Source: Hydrocarboniclastica marina
GTDB taxonomy: Bacteria > Pseudomonadota > Gammaproteobacteria > Pseudomonadales > Oleiphilaceae
Direction of reading: 5' to 3'
Assembly (NCBI RefSeq): GCF_004851605.1
Contig: NZ_CP031093.1
Location: 2,108,001-2,172,000 of the forward strand
Length of the DNA: 64,000 nucleotides
The stretch's first letter is position 1. The number at the start of each line of letters is the position of its first letter. Shown one piece after another: positions 45,297 through 54,601 of the stretch. The translations under genes were made by a program, and so were the position numbers. The notes below the pieces were generated by a model. It had not been told where the DNA came from. It worked only from the letters and a program-made list of their open reading frames with translations, and did not search any database.

Positions 45297-45333
45297 GCCC
45301 CGGAGAGCGCCTGCAGCCTACTCCGGGGCTCTT
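45297..45333. terminator. Terminator shared by nhaB and dnaQ
   Basis: GCCCCGGAG (45297-45305) pairs with CTCCGGGGC (45321-45329) across a 15-nt loop, followed by TCTTTCC. It lies between convergent genes, and one arm overlaps the last codons of dnaQ. The T-run is weak. Confidence 0.5.
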
Positions 45334-46058
45334 TCCGGGGCTCTTTCCGGTGCGCTTTCAAGCCCTCTCCAGATCGGTGTGGCCCCACCTTTCTCTATCT
45401 TTGCCAGCATTTCCTGATGGGCTTTTTGCTCTTCGATACTGGGCCGTATGACCCGCAGCCTTTTTCGCTCGGAAGAAACCCGACGCAGGGCCGAGACGGC
45501 GCCCTCCTCGGTATTTCCGGCATCGAGCGACAGGGCGGTCTGGCCGCCGGTCATGGCCAGGTACACATCGGCTAGTATTTCGGCATCGAGAAGGGCCCCG
45601 TGCAGGTCCCTGTGGCCGTTATCTACGCCGTATCGCTTGCAGAGGATGTCCAGATTGTTCTTCTGGCCGGGATGCTTCTTGCGTGCCATCGCCAGGGTGT
45701 CGGTTATCCGGCACACGTCCCGTGTTTTCTTGAAGCCCCGGTTAAGCAGGCCAAACTCGTAATCCATGAAGCCCAGATCAAACGGGGCATTATGAATAAT
45801 GAGCTCAGCACCTTCGATGAAGGACCAGAACTCATCTGCGACCGTTGCAAATGGAGGCTTGTCGGCAAGGAACTCATTGGTGATGCCATGAACCTCGATG
45901 GCGCCGTCGTCCACGTCGCGTCCCGGATTAACATACACATGAAAATGTCGTCCGGTTAGCTTTCGCTCAATCAGCTCCACGCAGCCCACTTCGATGATTC
46001 GGTGGCCTTGCTGGAAATCGAGCCCAGTGGTTTCGGTGTCGAGTACAATTTGCCGCAT
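45318..46058 (-). CDS. dnaQ: DNA polymerase III epsilon subunit (proofreading exonuclease)
   Basis: 3'-5' proofreading exonuclease of the replicative polymerase core. With the ATG at 46058 it has 246 aa; an ATG at 46100 would add 14 that are not conserved. ExoI is VLDTETTGLD with Asp7 and Glu9, ExoII HNAPFDLGFMDYE, and ExoIII HRDLHGALLDAEILADVY. A clamp-binding motif is seen (QTALSLD). The C-terminus carries the repeat APERAPERAPE from a 12-bp tandem repeat. rnhA lies 96 nt upstream on the same strand. Confidence 0.95.
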   Translation of the reverse strand: MRQIVLDTETTGLDFQQGHRIIEVGCVELIERKLTGRHFHVYVNPGRDVDDGAIEVHGITNEFLADKPPFATVADEFWSFIEGAELIIHNAPFDLGFMDYEFGLLNRGFKKTRDVCRITDTLAMARKKHPGQKNNLDILCKRYGVDNGHRDLHGALLDAEILADVYLAMTGGQTALSLDAGNTEEGAVSALRRVSSERKRLRVIRPSIEEQKAHQEMLAKIEKGGATPIWRGLESAPERAPERAPE

Positions 46059-46154
46059 CGGGTATGTTCCGTTCGTCGTCGGGATGAGCATGGTGCGCAT
46101 ACGGGCGGTTTTGTTCAGGTAGAGTCAACCGCCGGAATTAATGTAGCAGAGAGT

Positions 46155-46616
46155 TCAGCCTGTGCGAGCGGTGGTTTTTGCACGTACCTCGTCTACGCCT
46201 TTGTTCGCCAGCTCGTCGGCCAGGTCATTGCCGGGATGACCCGAATGCCCTTTTACCCAGTGCCAGGCGATCTCGTGTGGTCCCGCCAATTCATCCAGCT
46301 GCTGCCACAGATCAGCATTCTTGACCGGCTTCTTGGCTGCAGTCCGCCAGCCGTTGCGTTTCCAGTTCTTCATCCACTCCATAATGCCTTTGCGCATGTA
46401 CTGCGAGTCTGTGTACAGCGCAACCTGACAAGGCCGGCGTAACTGTTTCAAAGCCTCGATAGCCGCCATCAACTCCATTCGATTGTTCGTGGTGACCAGT
46501 TCACCGCCATGGAGCAGTTTGCGAGCGTCTCCATACTCGAGAACAGCGCCCCACCCCCCGGGTCCGGGGTTCCCTTTGCAGGCTCCATCGGAGTAAATAA
46601 CGACTTGTTTTGGCAT
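46155..46616 (-). CDS. rnhA: Ribonuclease HI
   Basis: Cuts RNA in RNA-DNA hybrids (R-loops, Okazaki primers). The 153-aa protein has the catalytic residues Asp10 ([17 protein letters not shown]), Glu48 ([14 protein letters not shown]) and Asp70 ([13 protein letters not shown]), plus the basic protrusion around [18 protein letters not shown], as in E. coli RNase HI (155 aa). It lies in tandem with dnaQ, as in Pseudomonas, not divergent as in E. coli. Confidence 0.97.
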   Translation of the reverse strand: MPKQVVIYSDGACKGNPGPGGWGAVLEYGDARKLLHGGELVTTNNRMELMAAIEALKQLRRPCQVALYTDSQYMRKGIMEWMKNWKRNGWRTAAKKPVKNADLWQQLDELAGPHEIAWHWVKGHSGHPGNDLADELANKGVDEVRAKTTARTG

Positions 46617-46750
46617 TAATCAGATTCCTGTTGGTCCCGCTACCGGTTCGGCATGGCTTAAGGCCGGCGTTTATCGAGCCGTGGGCGCATGCGATCAGGC
46701 ATAGGGCCGAGCCTGGGTCCCAATGGGGACCACAGTGTCCGGACCGGACA

Positions 46751-47539
46751 CTAGCGACTCGGTTCTTTTGGGTAGTGTGCAGGCCGGGAGCGATTCGCAA
46801 CGGGCATTGCAATGACGTTCTTCCGGATCCAGGCCGGACGCTGGCGAATCCTGGCCCCGACCCGCTTTTCAGCAACCATGAGGTAGAAGGCACCGCCGGG
46901 AACACTATGGCGGTCGCAGAACCGATCAAGCGCCGCCAACCTGTTGATAAGGCGGGGACTGTGTAACGGAGGCCGATAAAAGCCAAACTGCTTTTCTTCC
47001 ACGACGAAATCCAGGACTTCCAGCCAGTCTTCTATTCTGCCACGGGACAGAAAACGGCCTCGCCAGGGCCCGGTGGGTCTTTTTGCCACCAGCCTGCGCC
47101 AGCCCCAGAGGCTGACCGGATTGAAACCGATAATGAGCATGTGGCCACCACCGCGCAGGACACGCGAGGCCTCGCGCAAAGCCTGATGGGGATGGGAAGT
47201 AAAGTCCAGGGTGTGATGAAGTATGACCAGATCGATGCAGTCATTGGGAAGCGCCAGCTCTTCAGGTGCGCAGACCACTTCGCCGTCGCCCAGTTCATTG
47301 CTCCAGGTCCCAACGGAGGAAAATCGGTGACCGAAGTTGCCGACCGATCCCACTTTGAACGAGGGTGAAATGCCGACTTCCAACTGACGGAAGCCAAAAA
47401 GATCGCTTGTGATTTTAGCAACCGCCCGACGCTCTGACTCGATCAGCGCAGTTCCCAAAGGAGCCCCAAACCAGCCATCCAGTTGCTCGCACAACGCTTG
47501 ATTCTTGAGGCACAGTGCCTCGAACTTTATAGCTGCCAT
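46751..47539 (-). CDS. SAM-dependent methyltransferase (Methyltransf_11)
   Basis: A 262-aa class I methyltransferase. A conserved core is seen in ELALPNDCIDLVILHHTLDF and REASRVLRGGGHMLIIGFNP, typical of Methyltransf_11. SAM motif I is atypical. The ATG at 47539 after GGGGGAT is chosen; the frame is open to 47656. It is divergent from gloB, and P. aeruginosa also has a methyltransferase gene between rnhA and gloB. The substrate is unknown. Confidence 0.78.
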   Translation of the reverse strand: MAAIKFEALCLKNQALCEQLDGWFGAPLGTALIESERRAVAKITSDLFGFRQLEVGISPSFKVGSVGNFGHRFSSVGTWSNELGDGEVVCAPEELALPNDCIDLVILHHTLDFTSHPHQALREASRVLRGGGHMLIIGFNPVSLWGWRRLVAKRPTGPWRGRFLSRGRIEDWLEVLDFVVEEKQFGFYRPPLHSPRLINRLAALDRFCDRHSVPGGAFYLMVAEKRVGARIRQRPAWIRKNVIAMPVANRSRPAHYPKEPSR

Positions 47540-47770
47540 TGCAAGAAATCCCCCGATCGGCCGCGTCCGTCCTGGTTCGGAACAAAAAAGCACTTGGTCC
47601 GCAACAACAGCACTTATCGCCCGGGCAAACCACATCCGATTAAGCTGAACCAGCATCCCACCTTGGGTTCGGTTGGACTGTGCCCTATGATACCACCTAA
47701 TAATGCAGCCGCGGGCCAGCCCGGAAAAGCCCCGGAATTCCGCCTGCGGTAGACGGCCAAGGAGTTACCC

Positions 47771-48574
47771 ATGTCTTTTCGCCTGGAGCCCATTCCAGCT
47801 TTTAGCGACAACTACATCTGGTGTTTGAGTAACGACCAGGGCCAGGCGCTGATCGTTGACCCTGGTGAGGCCGATCCGGTGCTTGACTACCTGGAACAGA
47901 ATAACCTGCAGCTTAACGCCATTTTTCTCACCCATCATCACTTCGACCACAGCGGTGGGATCGACAAGTTAAGAGAACGCTTTCCGGTCCCGGTTTACGG
48001 CCCTGTCGATTCCCCCTGCGGAAAGGTTAGCGTTGAGCTGGAGGATAGCGAAAGCGCTGTTTGGGACGGCCTGGAGTTTCGGGTGATTGCGATTCCCGGG
48101 CATACCCTCGATCACATTGCTTTTTTCTGCGCGGACGAGCGCCTGGACCAAGCTGTTTTATTCTGCGGCGATACACTCTTTGTGGGCGGCTGCGGCCGCC
48201 TGTTTGAGGGCAGCCCGGAACAGATGCAACGTTCTCTTGCGCGACTGCGGGCACTTCCTGACGAAACGCTGGTCTGTTGTGCCCATGAGTATACGCTGGC
48301 GAACCTGGCCTTCGCCCAAGCGGTTGAGCCTGAAAACCAGAAACTTTCTGAGTTTCAGGTTCACTGCCAACAGAAACGGGACCAGCACCAGCCCACCGTT
48401 CCTGGCCGCCTGGAACTGGAGAAAGAAGTGAACCCGTTCATACGCTGGGACGCGCCGGCAGTGTGTGAAGCCGCTATCGAATTTGGCTACAACCACGGGC
48501 TTCGTGTCGATCCGGCGATGCCCGAAACCATCTTCGCTGCGGTACGTCTCTGGAAAGACCAGTTTCGGGGTTGA
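47771..48574 (+). CDS. gloB: Hydroxyacylglutathione hydrolase (glyoxalase II)
   Basis: Hydrolyses S-lactoylglutathione to D-lactate and glutathione, the second step of methylglyoxal removal. The 267-aa metallo-beta-lactamase fold has the binuclear site motif THHHFDHSGGI, then PGHTLDHIAFF, LFCGDTLFVGGCGRLFEG and CCAHEYTLANLAFA, and a glutathione-binding C-terminus. Length fits GloB (about 251-260 aa). It is divergent from the methyltransferase gene. Confidence 0.95.
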   Translation: MSFRLEPIPAFSDNYIWCLSNDQGQALIVDPGEADPVLDYLEQNNLQLNAIFLTHHHFDHSGGIDKLRERFPVPVYGPVDSPCGKVSVELEDSESAVWDGLEFRVIAIPGHTLDHIAFFCADERLDQAVLFCGDTLFVGGCGRLFEGSPEQMQRSLARLRALPDETLVCCAHEYTLANLAFAQAVEPENQKLSEFQVHCQQKRDQHQPTVPGRLELEKEVNPFIRWDAPAVCEAAIEFGYNHGLRVDPAMPETIFAAVRLWKDQFRG

Positions 48575-48840
48575 ACCCTGGCTCGGCTGGAAATCTTTCC
48601 CGTAACGTCCATACTCCAGTAAACAGATTGCAGTGAACAGATTGTGCCAGGCATACGGGTGACACAGCCATGCAGAAGCTGAGGCCATTCCGCGTAGTCA
48701 GCTCGGAAACCTTACATTGACCGTTACGTAAACCGTTGACTAGACTTCGACTTTTCAGCCGGCTGCTATATTTCAACCGTCTCGCCTATAAACTGAACGC
48801 CGCGTTATACCAACGCTGGCGATTGATGTGATGCCCCTCT

Positions 48841-50559
48841 ATGAAGAACCGACTATCGCTGATTCTGGTCCCTTTCCTGCTTGCAGGAACGCTTGCCGGT
48901 TGTCAGTTTCTCCCCGCAGGCAATAATACTTCGCCCTCGGCTGATGCAGCGGAGTTGCTGGATTCAGAGCAGCAGGTGATTTCGGCTGGCGACGACCAGC
49001 TCAGGACAGCCGTGAACCGCGGTACGGGAAACGGCACCACCGAGCTGGACCAGAGTATCGACGCAGACTTGAAAGCGCAGGCCAGGAACGCCCGTGCGCA
49101 GCTCGAGCATGGCCTGTTACAGGTACAGTCTGACAGCGCTGATCCGGCAGATATATGGCACCGCCTGCGCACGCACCTCAATATGCCGGTCGACCTCGAA
49201 GAGCCGCGCGTCAAAGCTCAGCTGGACTGGTACCGAAAGCATCCCTCCTACATAGACCGAACGGTTGCCCGCGCCAGTCGCTACCTCCACCATATTGTCG
49301 ATGAGGTTGAAGCGCGCAACGTTCCCGGCGAATTCGCGTTGTTGCCGATTGTTGAGAGCGCTTTTGACCCGTTCGCATACTCGCATGGCCGCGCCGCTGG
49401 CCTCTGGCAGTTCATCCCGTCCACGGGTCGGGTTTTCGATCTCAACCAGAACTGGTGGAAAGACGGCCGTCGGGATGTACTTGACTCGACCGCCGCCGCG
49501 CTCTCCTATCTTGAGCGGCTGTCGGGCCAGTTCGACGGCGACTGGGTCCTTGCCCTGGCCTCCTACAACAGTGGCGCTGGCACGGTCAGAAAAGCCATTC
49601 GCTACAACCGCACGCGCAACCAGCCGACGGATTACTGGCACCTCGACCTGCCTCGGGAAACCAGCGAATACGTGCCCAAGCTGCTTGCCCTGGCCGAGAT
49701 ATTCCGAAATCCCGAGGCGCATGGCATAACCTTGCCGCCGCTGGCCGACAAACCTTATTTCGAGGTGGTTGACACTGGATCCCAGATTGATCTGGCCCAG
49801 GCGGCGAAACTGGCCGATGTGGAACTGGAAGAGCTCTACCTCCTGAATCCGGCTTTCAACCGCTGGGCCACCGACCCCGCTGGCCCTCACCGGCTGCTGG
49901 TTCCGGCTGAACGTGCTGCTGAATTCCGCACAAAACTGGCCCAGACACCGCCTCAAAAAAGGCTGAACTGGGCCAGTTATCGGGTCGAGAGCGGCGACTC
50001 CCTCATACGCATCGCCCGCAAATTCAATACAACCCCAGGCGTAATCCAGGAGATCAACGAAATAGAAGGCAACCTCATACGGGAGGGCCAGCGATTGCTG
50101 ATCCCACGTGCCAGCAGCTCAGGGTCAGCCTATACGCTCAGCGCTGAACAAAGGCTCGCGACAAAGCAGAGCCGGCAGGCAAACGACGGCAGGAGCAAAG
50201 TGGAGTATCAGGTAAAGAAGGGTGACAGCTTCTGGAAAATCGCGCGCCAGTTCAAAGTTGACATGCAAGCCCTGGCCAAGTGGAACGGCAAGGCACCAGG
50301 CGACCCGCTCTTCCCTGGCCAGAAACTCGTTATCTGGAAGAAAGCCGGGCAAAACTCGGTTGCAATGTCGGGGAACCGCGGCGACATGATCCGTAAAGTG
50401 GGCTACCGGGTACGCAGCGGGGACTCGCTCTACCTGATAGCCAGCCGGTACAACGTTCAGGTCAACGATATTGTCAGCTGGAACGAGATCAACCCGAAGC
50501 AGTATTTGCAACCTGGGGACCAGTTGACGCTCTTTGTTGATATTCGCCGCAGCCCCTGA
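48841..50559 (+). CDS. mltD: Membrane-bound lytic murein transglycosylase D
   Basis: Cleaves the glycan strands of peptidoglycan, forming 1,6-anhydro ends. A 572-aa lipoprotein with lipobox LAGC (Cys21). The SLT domain has the catalytic Glu172 (LPIVESAFDPFAYSHGRAA) followed by GLWQFIPSTGR and ALASYNSGAGTVRKAI. Three C-terminal LysM repeats bind glycan: RVESGDSLIRIARKFN, QVKKGDSFWKIARQFK and RVRSGDSLYLIASRYN. It lies 71 nt upstream of yejA, as in P. aeruginosa. Confidence 0.95.
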   Translation: MKNRLSLILVPFLLAGTLAGCQFLPAGNNTSPSADAAELLDSEQQVISAGDDQLRTAVNRGTGNGTTELDQSIDADLKAQARNARAQLEHGLLQVQSDSADPADIWHRLRTHLNMPVDLEEPRVKAQLDWYRKHPSYIDRTVARASRYLHHIVDEVEARNVPGEFALLPIVESAFDPFAYSHGRAAGLWQFIPSTGRVFDLNQNWWKDGRRDVLDSTAAALSYLERLSGQFDGDWVLALASYNSGAGTVRKAIRYNRTRNQPTDYWHLDLPRETSEYVPKLLALAEIFRNPEAHGITLPPLADKPYFEVVDTGSQIDLAQAAKLADVELEELYLLNPAFNRWATDPAGPHRLLVPAERAAEFRTKLAQTPPQKRLNWASYRVESGDSLIRIARKFNTTPGVIQEINEIEGNLIREGQRLLIPRASSSGSAYTLSAEQRLATKQSRQANDGRSKVEYQVKKGDSFWKIARQFKVDMQALAKWNGKAPGDPLFPGQKLVIWKKAGQNSVAMSGNRGDMIRKVGYRVRSGDSLYLIASRYNVQVNDIVSWNEINPKQYLQPGDQLTLFVDIRRSP

Positions 50560-50630
50560 GAGTATGCGTACGGCGAGACTAACGTATACCCGGCGGCCGC
50601 CTGGCCGCATTGCTGAGATGGATCGTACCC

Positions 50631-52430
50631 ATGCACATAGCCAGGAATCTGTTGGCAGTACTATCGGCCTTCTTTATTCTTGTACCGCCAGTCCATGCCG
50701 CCGCCCCCGAGCCCAGGCACGGCATAGCAATGCATGGCGAGCTCAAGCATGGCCCTGATTTCGAGCACTTCGATTACGTCAATCCAGACGCACCCAAAGG
50801 TGGCGAACTGAAGCTCGCCGTCACCGGCAACGGCTTCGATACGTTCAACCCCTTCGTCTTACGCGGCGTAGCTGCAGCAGGCGCCAATGCCTATCTATAC
50901 GATACCCTGCTCTCACAGTCCGAGGATGAAGCCTTCTCGGCCTATGGTTTAATCGCGGAAAAGGTTCAGGTCCCGGAAGACCGCAGTTGGGTCACGTTTC
51001 ACATCAATCCCCAGGCGACCTTTCATGATGGCGAACCCATCACGGCGGATGACGTGATTTTTTCGTTCGAGACGCTCACTGAGAAAGGTCACCCTTTCTA
51101 TCAGGCTTATTATGCGGACGTGGCCGAAGTCAAGAAGCTCGACGATCTAACGGTCAGGTTCAACTTCAAAGACACGACAAATCGCGAATTGCCGCTCATC
51201 CTCGGCCAACTCCCCGTGCTGCCCAAACACTACTGGAAAGACCGTGAATTCGGGGGCGCCTCGCTTGAGCCACCCGTAGGCAGTGGCCCTTATGAGATAG
51301 ACAGCTACGAAGCTGGGCGGACGGTCACCTACGGCCGGGTGGACGACTACTGGGCAGCCGACTTGCCGGTCAACAGGGGCCGCTACAATTTCGACAAGAT
51401 CCGTTACGAGTACTTCTCTGACGACACCGTTTCCATGGAGGCCTTCAAAGCTGGTATCTACGACTTCCGTGAAGAGACCAGTGCCAAAAGCTGGGCCACC
51501 GCCTATGAAGGAGAGAAGTTCACAGAGGGTGAGTTCAAAAAGGAAGAGATTCACCACGAACAGCCGGCGGGAATGCAGGGCTTTATCTATAACACCCGCC
51601 GTTCGGTATTCCAGGACCCGCTCGTTCGCCAGGCGCTGGCTTACGCTTTCGACTTTGACTGGACTAACCGCAACCTCTTCTATGACCAGTACAGCCGAAC
51701 CAACAGTTATTTTGAAAACAGCGAGCTGGCGTCTACCGGCCTGCCCTCGGGCGCCGAGCTCAAGCTCCTGGAGCCACACAGAAAAAATCTGCTACCGGCA
51801 GTCTTCGAGCAGGAATATCGGCCACCCTCTTCGGACGAAGAAGGCGAAATGCGCAAGAATCTGGCGCGGGCTGTGCAGCTGCTGGACCAAGCCGGCTGGG
51901 GTTTCAAGGACGGCAAGATGGTCAACCGCAAAACCGGCGAGCAGCTCAAGTTCGAGATTCTGCTGGCCCAGAAAACCTTCGAGCGGGTAGTCAGTCCCTT
52001 CATCAACAATCTCAAGCGGCTGGGCATCGATGCCGACATGCGTCGCGTTGATACGACTCAGTACGTCCAGCGTATCCGCAATTTTGATTTCGACATGTTT
52101 ATCATGTCGATCGGTCAGTCGAACTCACCGGGCAACGAACAACGCTCGTTCTGGTCATCGGAGGCGGCGGAACAACCCGGTTCCCGTAACTATGCCGGCG
52201 TAAGCGACCCTGTGGTTGACGACCTCGTGGACAAAGTCATCCAGGCTCCTGATCGTGAGGCCCTGGTTGCGCGGACGAGAGCCCTGGACCGCGTTTTGCT
52301 CTGGGGCCATTACGTTATCCCCCAGTGGTACCTGCCGTACCGACGTGTTGCGTATACATCGGAGCTACAGCGCCCGGAGACTTTGCCGGCGACGGGCGTC
52401 AGCCTCGACACATGGTGGTACGAGCAATAG
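50631..52430 (+). CDS. yejA: Periplasmic peptide-binding protein, YejA type
   Basis: Substrate-binding protein of a dipeptide/oligopeptide ABC importer (SBP_bac_5 family, about 599 aa). Signal peptide MHIARNLLAVLSAFFILVPP then VHA|AAPEP. Core features are YVNPDAPKGGELKLAVTGNG, IADFDTFNPF-like FDTFNPFVLRG, and HDGEPITADDVIFSFETL. The ATG at 50631 is chosen over a TTG at 50610. YejABEF imports peptides and microcin C in E. coli and sensitises to antimicrobial peptides in others. It begins the yejABEF set. Confidence 0.9.
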   Translation: MHIARNLLAVLSAFFILVPPVHAAAPEPRHGIAMHGELKHGPDFEHFDYVNPDAPKGGELKLAVTGNGFDTFNPFVLRGVAAAGANAYLYDTLLSQSEDEAFSAYGLIAEKVQVPEDRSWVTFHINPQATFHDGEPITADDVIFSFETLTEKGHPFYQAYYADVAEVKKLDDLTVRFNFKDTTNRELPLILGQLPVLPKHYWKDREFGGASLEPPVGSGPYEIDSYEAGRTVTYGRVDDYWAADLPVNRGRYNFDKIRYEYFSDDTVSMEAFKAGIYDFREETSAKSWATAYEGEKFTEGEFKKEEIHHEQPAGMQGFIYNTRRSVFQDPLVRQALAYAFDFDWTNRNLFYDQYSRTNSYFENSELASTGLPSGAELKLLEPHRKNLLPAVFEQEYRPPSSDEEGEMRKNLARAVQLLDQAGWGFKDGKMVNRKTGEQLKFEILLAQKTFERVVSPFINNLKRLGIDADMRRVDTTQYVQRIRNFDFDMFIMSIGQSNSPGNEQRSFWSSEAAEQPGSRNYAGVSDPVVDDLVDKVIQAPDREALVARTRALDRVLLWGHYVIPQWYLPYRRVAYTSELQRPETLPATGVSLDTWWYEQ

Positions 52431-52502
52431 CCGGAACGCCATGCTGTGTGTAAAGCTTCCCCACTTTCGTATCCAGGTCGCCCCATCCGGACAGGACACT
52501 AG

Positions 52503-53573
52503 ATGGCTAATTATATCCTCCGCCGGTTGCTGCTCATTATCCCGACACTGTTCGGCATCATGCTGCTTAATTTCGTCATCGTGCAGGCCGCACCGGGCGG
52601 CCCGGTCGAACAGACACTTGCGCAGTTGCAGGGTATGGAAACAGGCGTCCAGGGGCAGCTGGGCAGCGCCGGCGAGACGTCATCAGGCTCAGGCTACCGG
52701 GGTTCGGAAGGGCTTCATCCTGATCTGATCGAGCGTATAGAGAAACTCTACGGCTTCGACAAGCCTGCCCACGAGCGCTTCTTCCTTATGGTGGGCAACT
52801 ACCTGACGCTTGATTTCGGCGAAAGTTTTTTTCGCGATCGAAGTGTGGTCGGACTGATCATTGAGAAAATGCCCGTGTCCATTTCCCTCGGGCTCTGGTC
52901 CACACTCATCATTTACCTCGTTTCGATACCCCTCGGCGTAAAAAAAGCTGTTCACGATGGCTCCCGGTTCGATGTATGGACCAGTTCAGTGATTATCATC
53001 GGATACGCTATCCCCGGCTTCCTGTTCGCCATCCTCCTTATTGTTCTGTTCGCGGGCGGCAGTTACCTCGACTGGTTTCCTTTGCGGGGGCTTACTTCGC
53101 CCAATTTCGAAGCGCTCACCTGGTACGAAAAGATTGCCGATTATTTCTGGCACCTGGCGCTTCCGGTGACGGCCAACGTTATCGGTGGCTTCGCCACACT
53201 GACCTTTCTGACCAAGAACTCGTTCCTTGACGAAATCGGCAAACAATATGTGGTTACGGCACGAGCCAAGGGCCTGGAAGAGCGGCGGGTGCTTTACGGC
53301 CACATTTTCCGAAACGCCATGCTGATCGTTATTGCCAGCCTGCCAACACTTTTGATTCAGCTTTTTTTCACAGGCGCGCTGCTGATCGAAGTAATCTTTT
53401 CACTTGATGGGCTGGGACTTCTTGGCTTCGAGGCTGCGCTTAACCGCGACTATCCTGTTGTGTTTGGCACCTTATTCATCTTTACGCTGCTCGGACTCGC
53501 ACTCAAACTTATCAGCGACATGACCTACGTTCTGGTTGACCCGCGCATTGATTTCGCCAGCCGGGAGCACTGA
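52503..53573 (+). CDS. yejB: Peptide ABC transporter permease, YejB type
   Basis: Permease (356 aa) of the importer. Begins [20 protein letters not shown], has the binding-protein-dependent transport motif ([20 protein letters not shown]-like: [18 protein letters not shown]) and ends [11 protein letters not shown]. The residues between the first two helices (about 36-90) include a Gly/Ser-rich periplasmic insert typical of YejB. It begins 72 nt after yejA and 5 nt separate it from yejE. Confidence 0.92.
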   Translation: MANYILRRLLLIIPTLFGIMLLNFVIVQAAPGGPVEQTLAQLQGMETGVQGQLGSAGETSSGSGYRGSEGLHPDLIERIEKLYGFDKPAHERFFLMVGNYLTLDFGESFFRDRSVVGLIIEKMPVSISLGLWSTLIIYLVSIPLGVKKAVHDGSRFDVWTSSVIIIGYAIPGFLFAILLIVLFAGGSYLDWFPLRGLTSPNFEALTWYEKIADYFWHLALPVTANVIGGFATLTFLTKNSFLDEIGKQYVVTARAKGLEERRVLYGHIFRNAMLIVIASLPTLLIQLFFTGALLIEVIFSLDGLGLLGFEAALNRDYPVVFGTLFIFTLLGLALKLISDMTYVLVDPRIDFASREH

Positions 53574-53578
53574 ACGTC

Positions 53579-54601
53579 ATGGTTTCGCTTTCCCCCATTC
53601 AGAAACGCCGGCTCCATAACTTTCGCAGGAACAAACGCGGTTACTGGGCCCTCTGGGTATTTCTTGCCTTATTCATACTGAGTCTGGGCGCGGAACTGAT
53701 CGCCAACGATAAGCCGCTGATGCTCAGTTATAACGGCTCGTGGTACTTCCCTGTTGTACAGACCATACCCGAAACCGAGTTCGGGGGGTTCCTCCCGTCC
53801 GAGACGAACTACCACGAGTCGTTCATCAGCGATGAGATCGAAGCACACGGCTGGATTCTCTGGCCGCCCATTCCGTACAGCTACCGGACTGTCATTCGAG
53901 ATCTTGATGCACCTGCGCCGACGCCCCCCTCCCTCAAGAACTGGCTGGGCACGGATGATCAGGCTCGGGATGTCGCGGCGCGCGTGATTTACGGTTTCCG
54001 CCTGTCGATGCTTTTCGCGCTGGCGCTTACATTCATCAGCAGCGTTGTGGGCATAGCCGTCGGTGCCATCCAAGGCTACTACGGCGGCAAAATCGACCTG
54101 TTTGGCCAGCGTTTTATCGAAGTCTGGTCGGGCCTTCCTGTGCTCTATTTGCTTATTATCATGTCGAGCTTCATTCAGCCCGGATTCTGGTGGCTGCTCG
54201 CTATCATGCTACTGTTCAGCTGGATGACACTGGTTGACGTGGTACGGGCCGAGTTTCTGCGTGCCCGCAATTTCGAATACGTCCGGGCGGCGCGGGCGCT
54301 CGGGCTTGGCAACGGCAAGATCATGTTCAGACATATGCTGCCGAACGCCATGGTGGCTACGCTGACTTTCGCGCCTTTTATCCTCACCGGGGCAATCACC
54401 GGGCTGACCTCACTCGATTTCCTTGGCTTCGGTATGCCACCTGGTTCGCCATCCCTGGGCGAATTGATAGCCCAGGGCAAAGATAATCTGCAGGCCCCGT
54501 GGCTCGGCGTTTCCGCCTTTATCACCCTTGCGGTCATGCTGACACTACTCGTTTTTATTGGAGAAGCGGTTCGCGATGCCTTCGATCCCCGCAAACAGTA
54601 A
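53579..54601 (+). CDS. yejE: Peptide ABC transporter permease, YejE type
   Basis: Second permease (340 aa). It starts SPIQKRRLHNFRRNKRGYW, has a large periplasmic loop after the first helix (GGFLPSETNYHESFISDEIE), then GTDDQARDVAARVIYGFRLS and the coupling segment EFLRARNFEYVRAARALGLG. This large loop is characteristic of YejE. Its 3' end overlaps the ATPase gene by 26 nt. Confidence 0.93.
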   Translation: MVSLSPIQKRRLHNFRRNKRGYWALWVFLALFILSLGAELIANDKPLMLSYNGSWYFPVVQTIPETEFGGFLPSETNYHESFISDEIEAHGWILWPPIPYSYRTVIRDLDAPAPTPPSLKNWLGTDDQARDVAARVIYGFRLSMLFALALTFISSVVGIAVGAIQGYYGGKIDLFGQRFIEVWSGLPVLYLLIIMSSFIQPGFWWLLAIMLLFSWMTLVDVVRAEFLRARNFEYVRAARALGLGNGKIMFRHMLPNAMVATLTFAPFILTGAITGLTSLDFLGFGMPPGSPSLGELIAQGKDNLQAPWLGVSAFITLAVMLTLLVFIGEAVRDAFDPRKQ

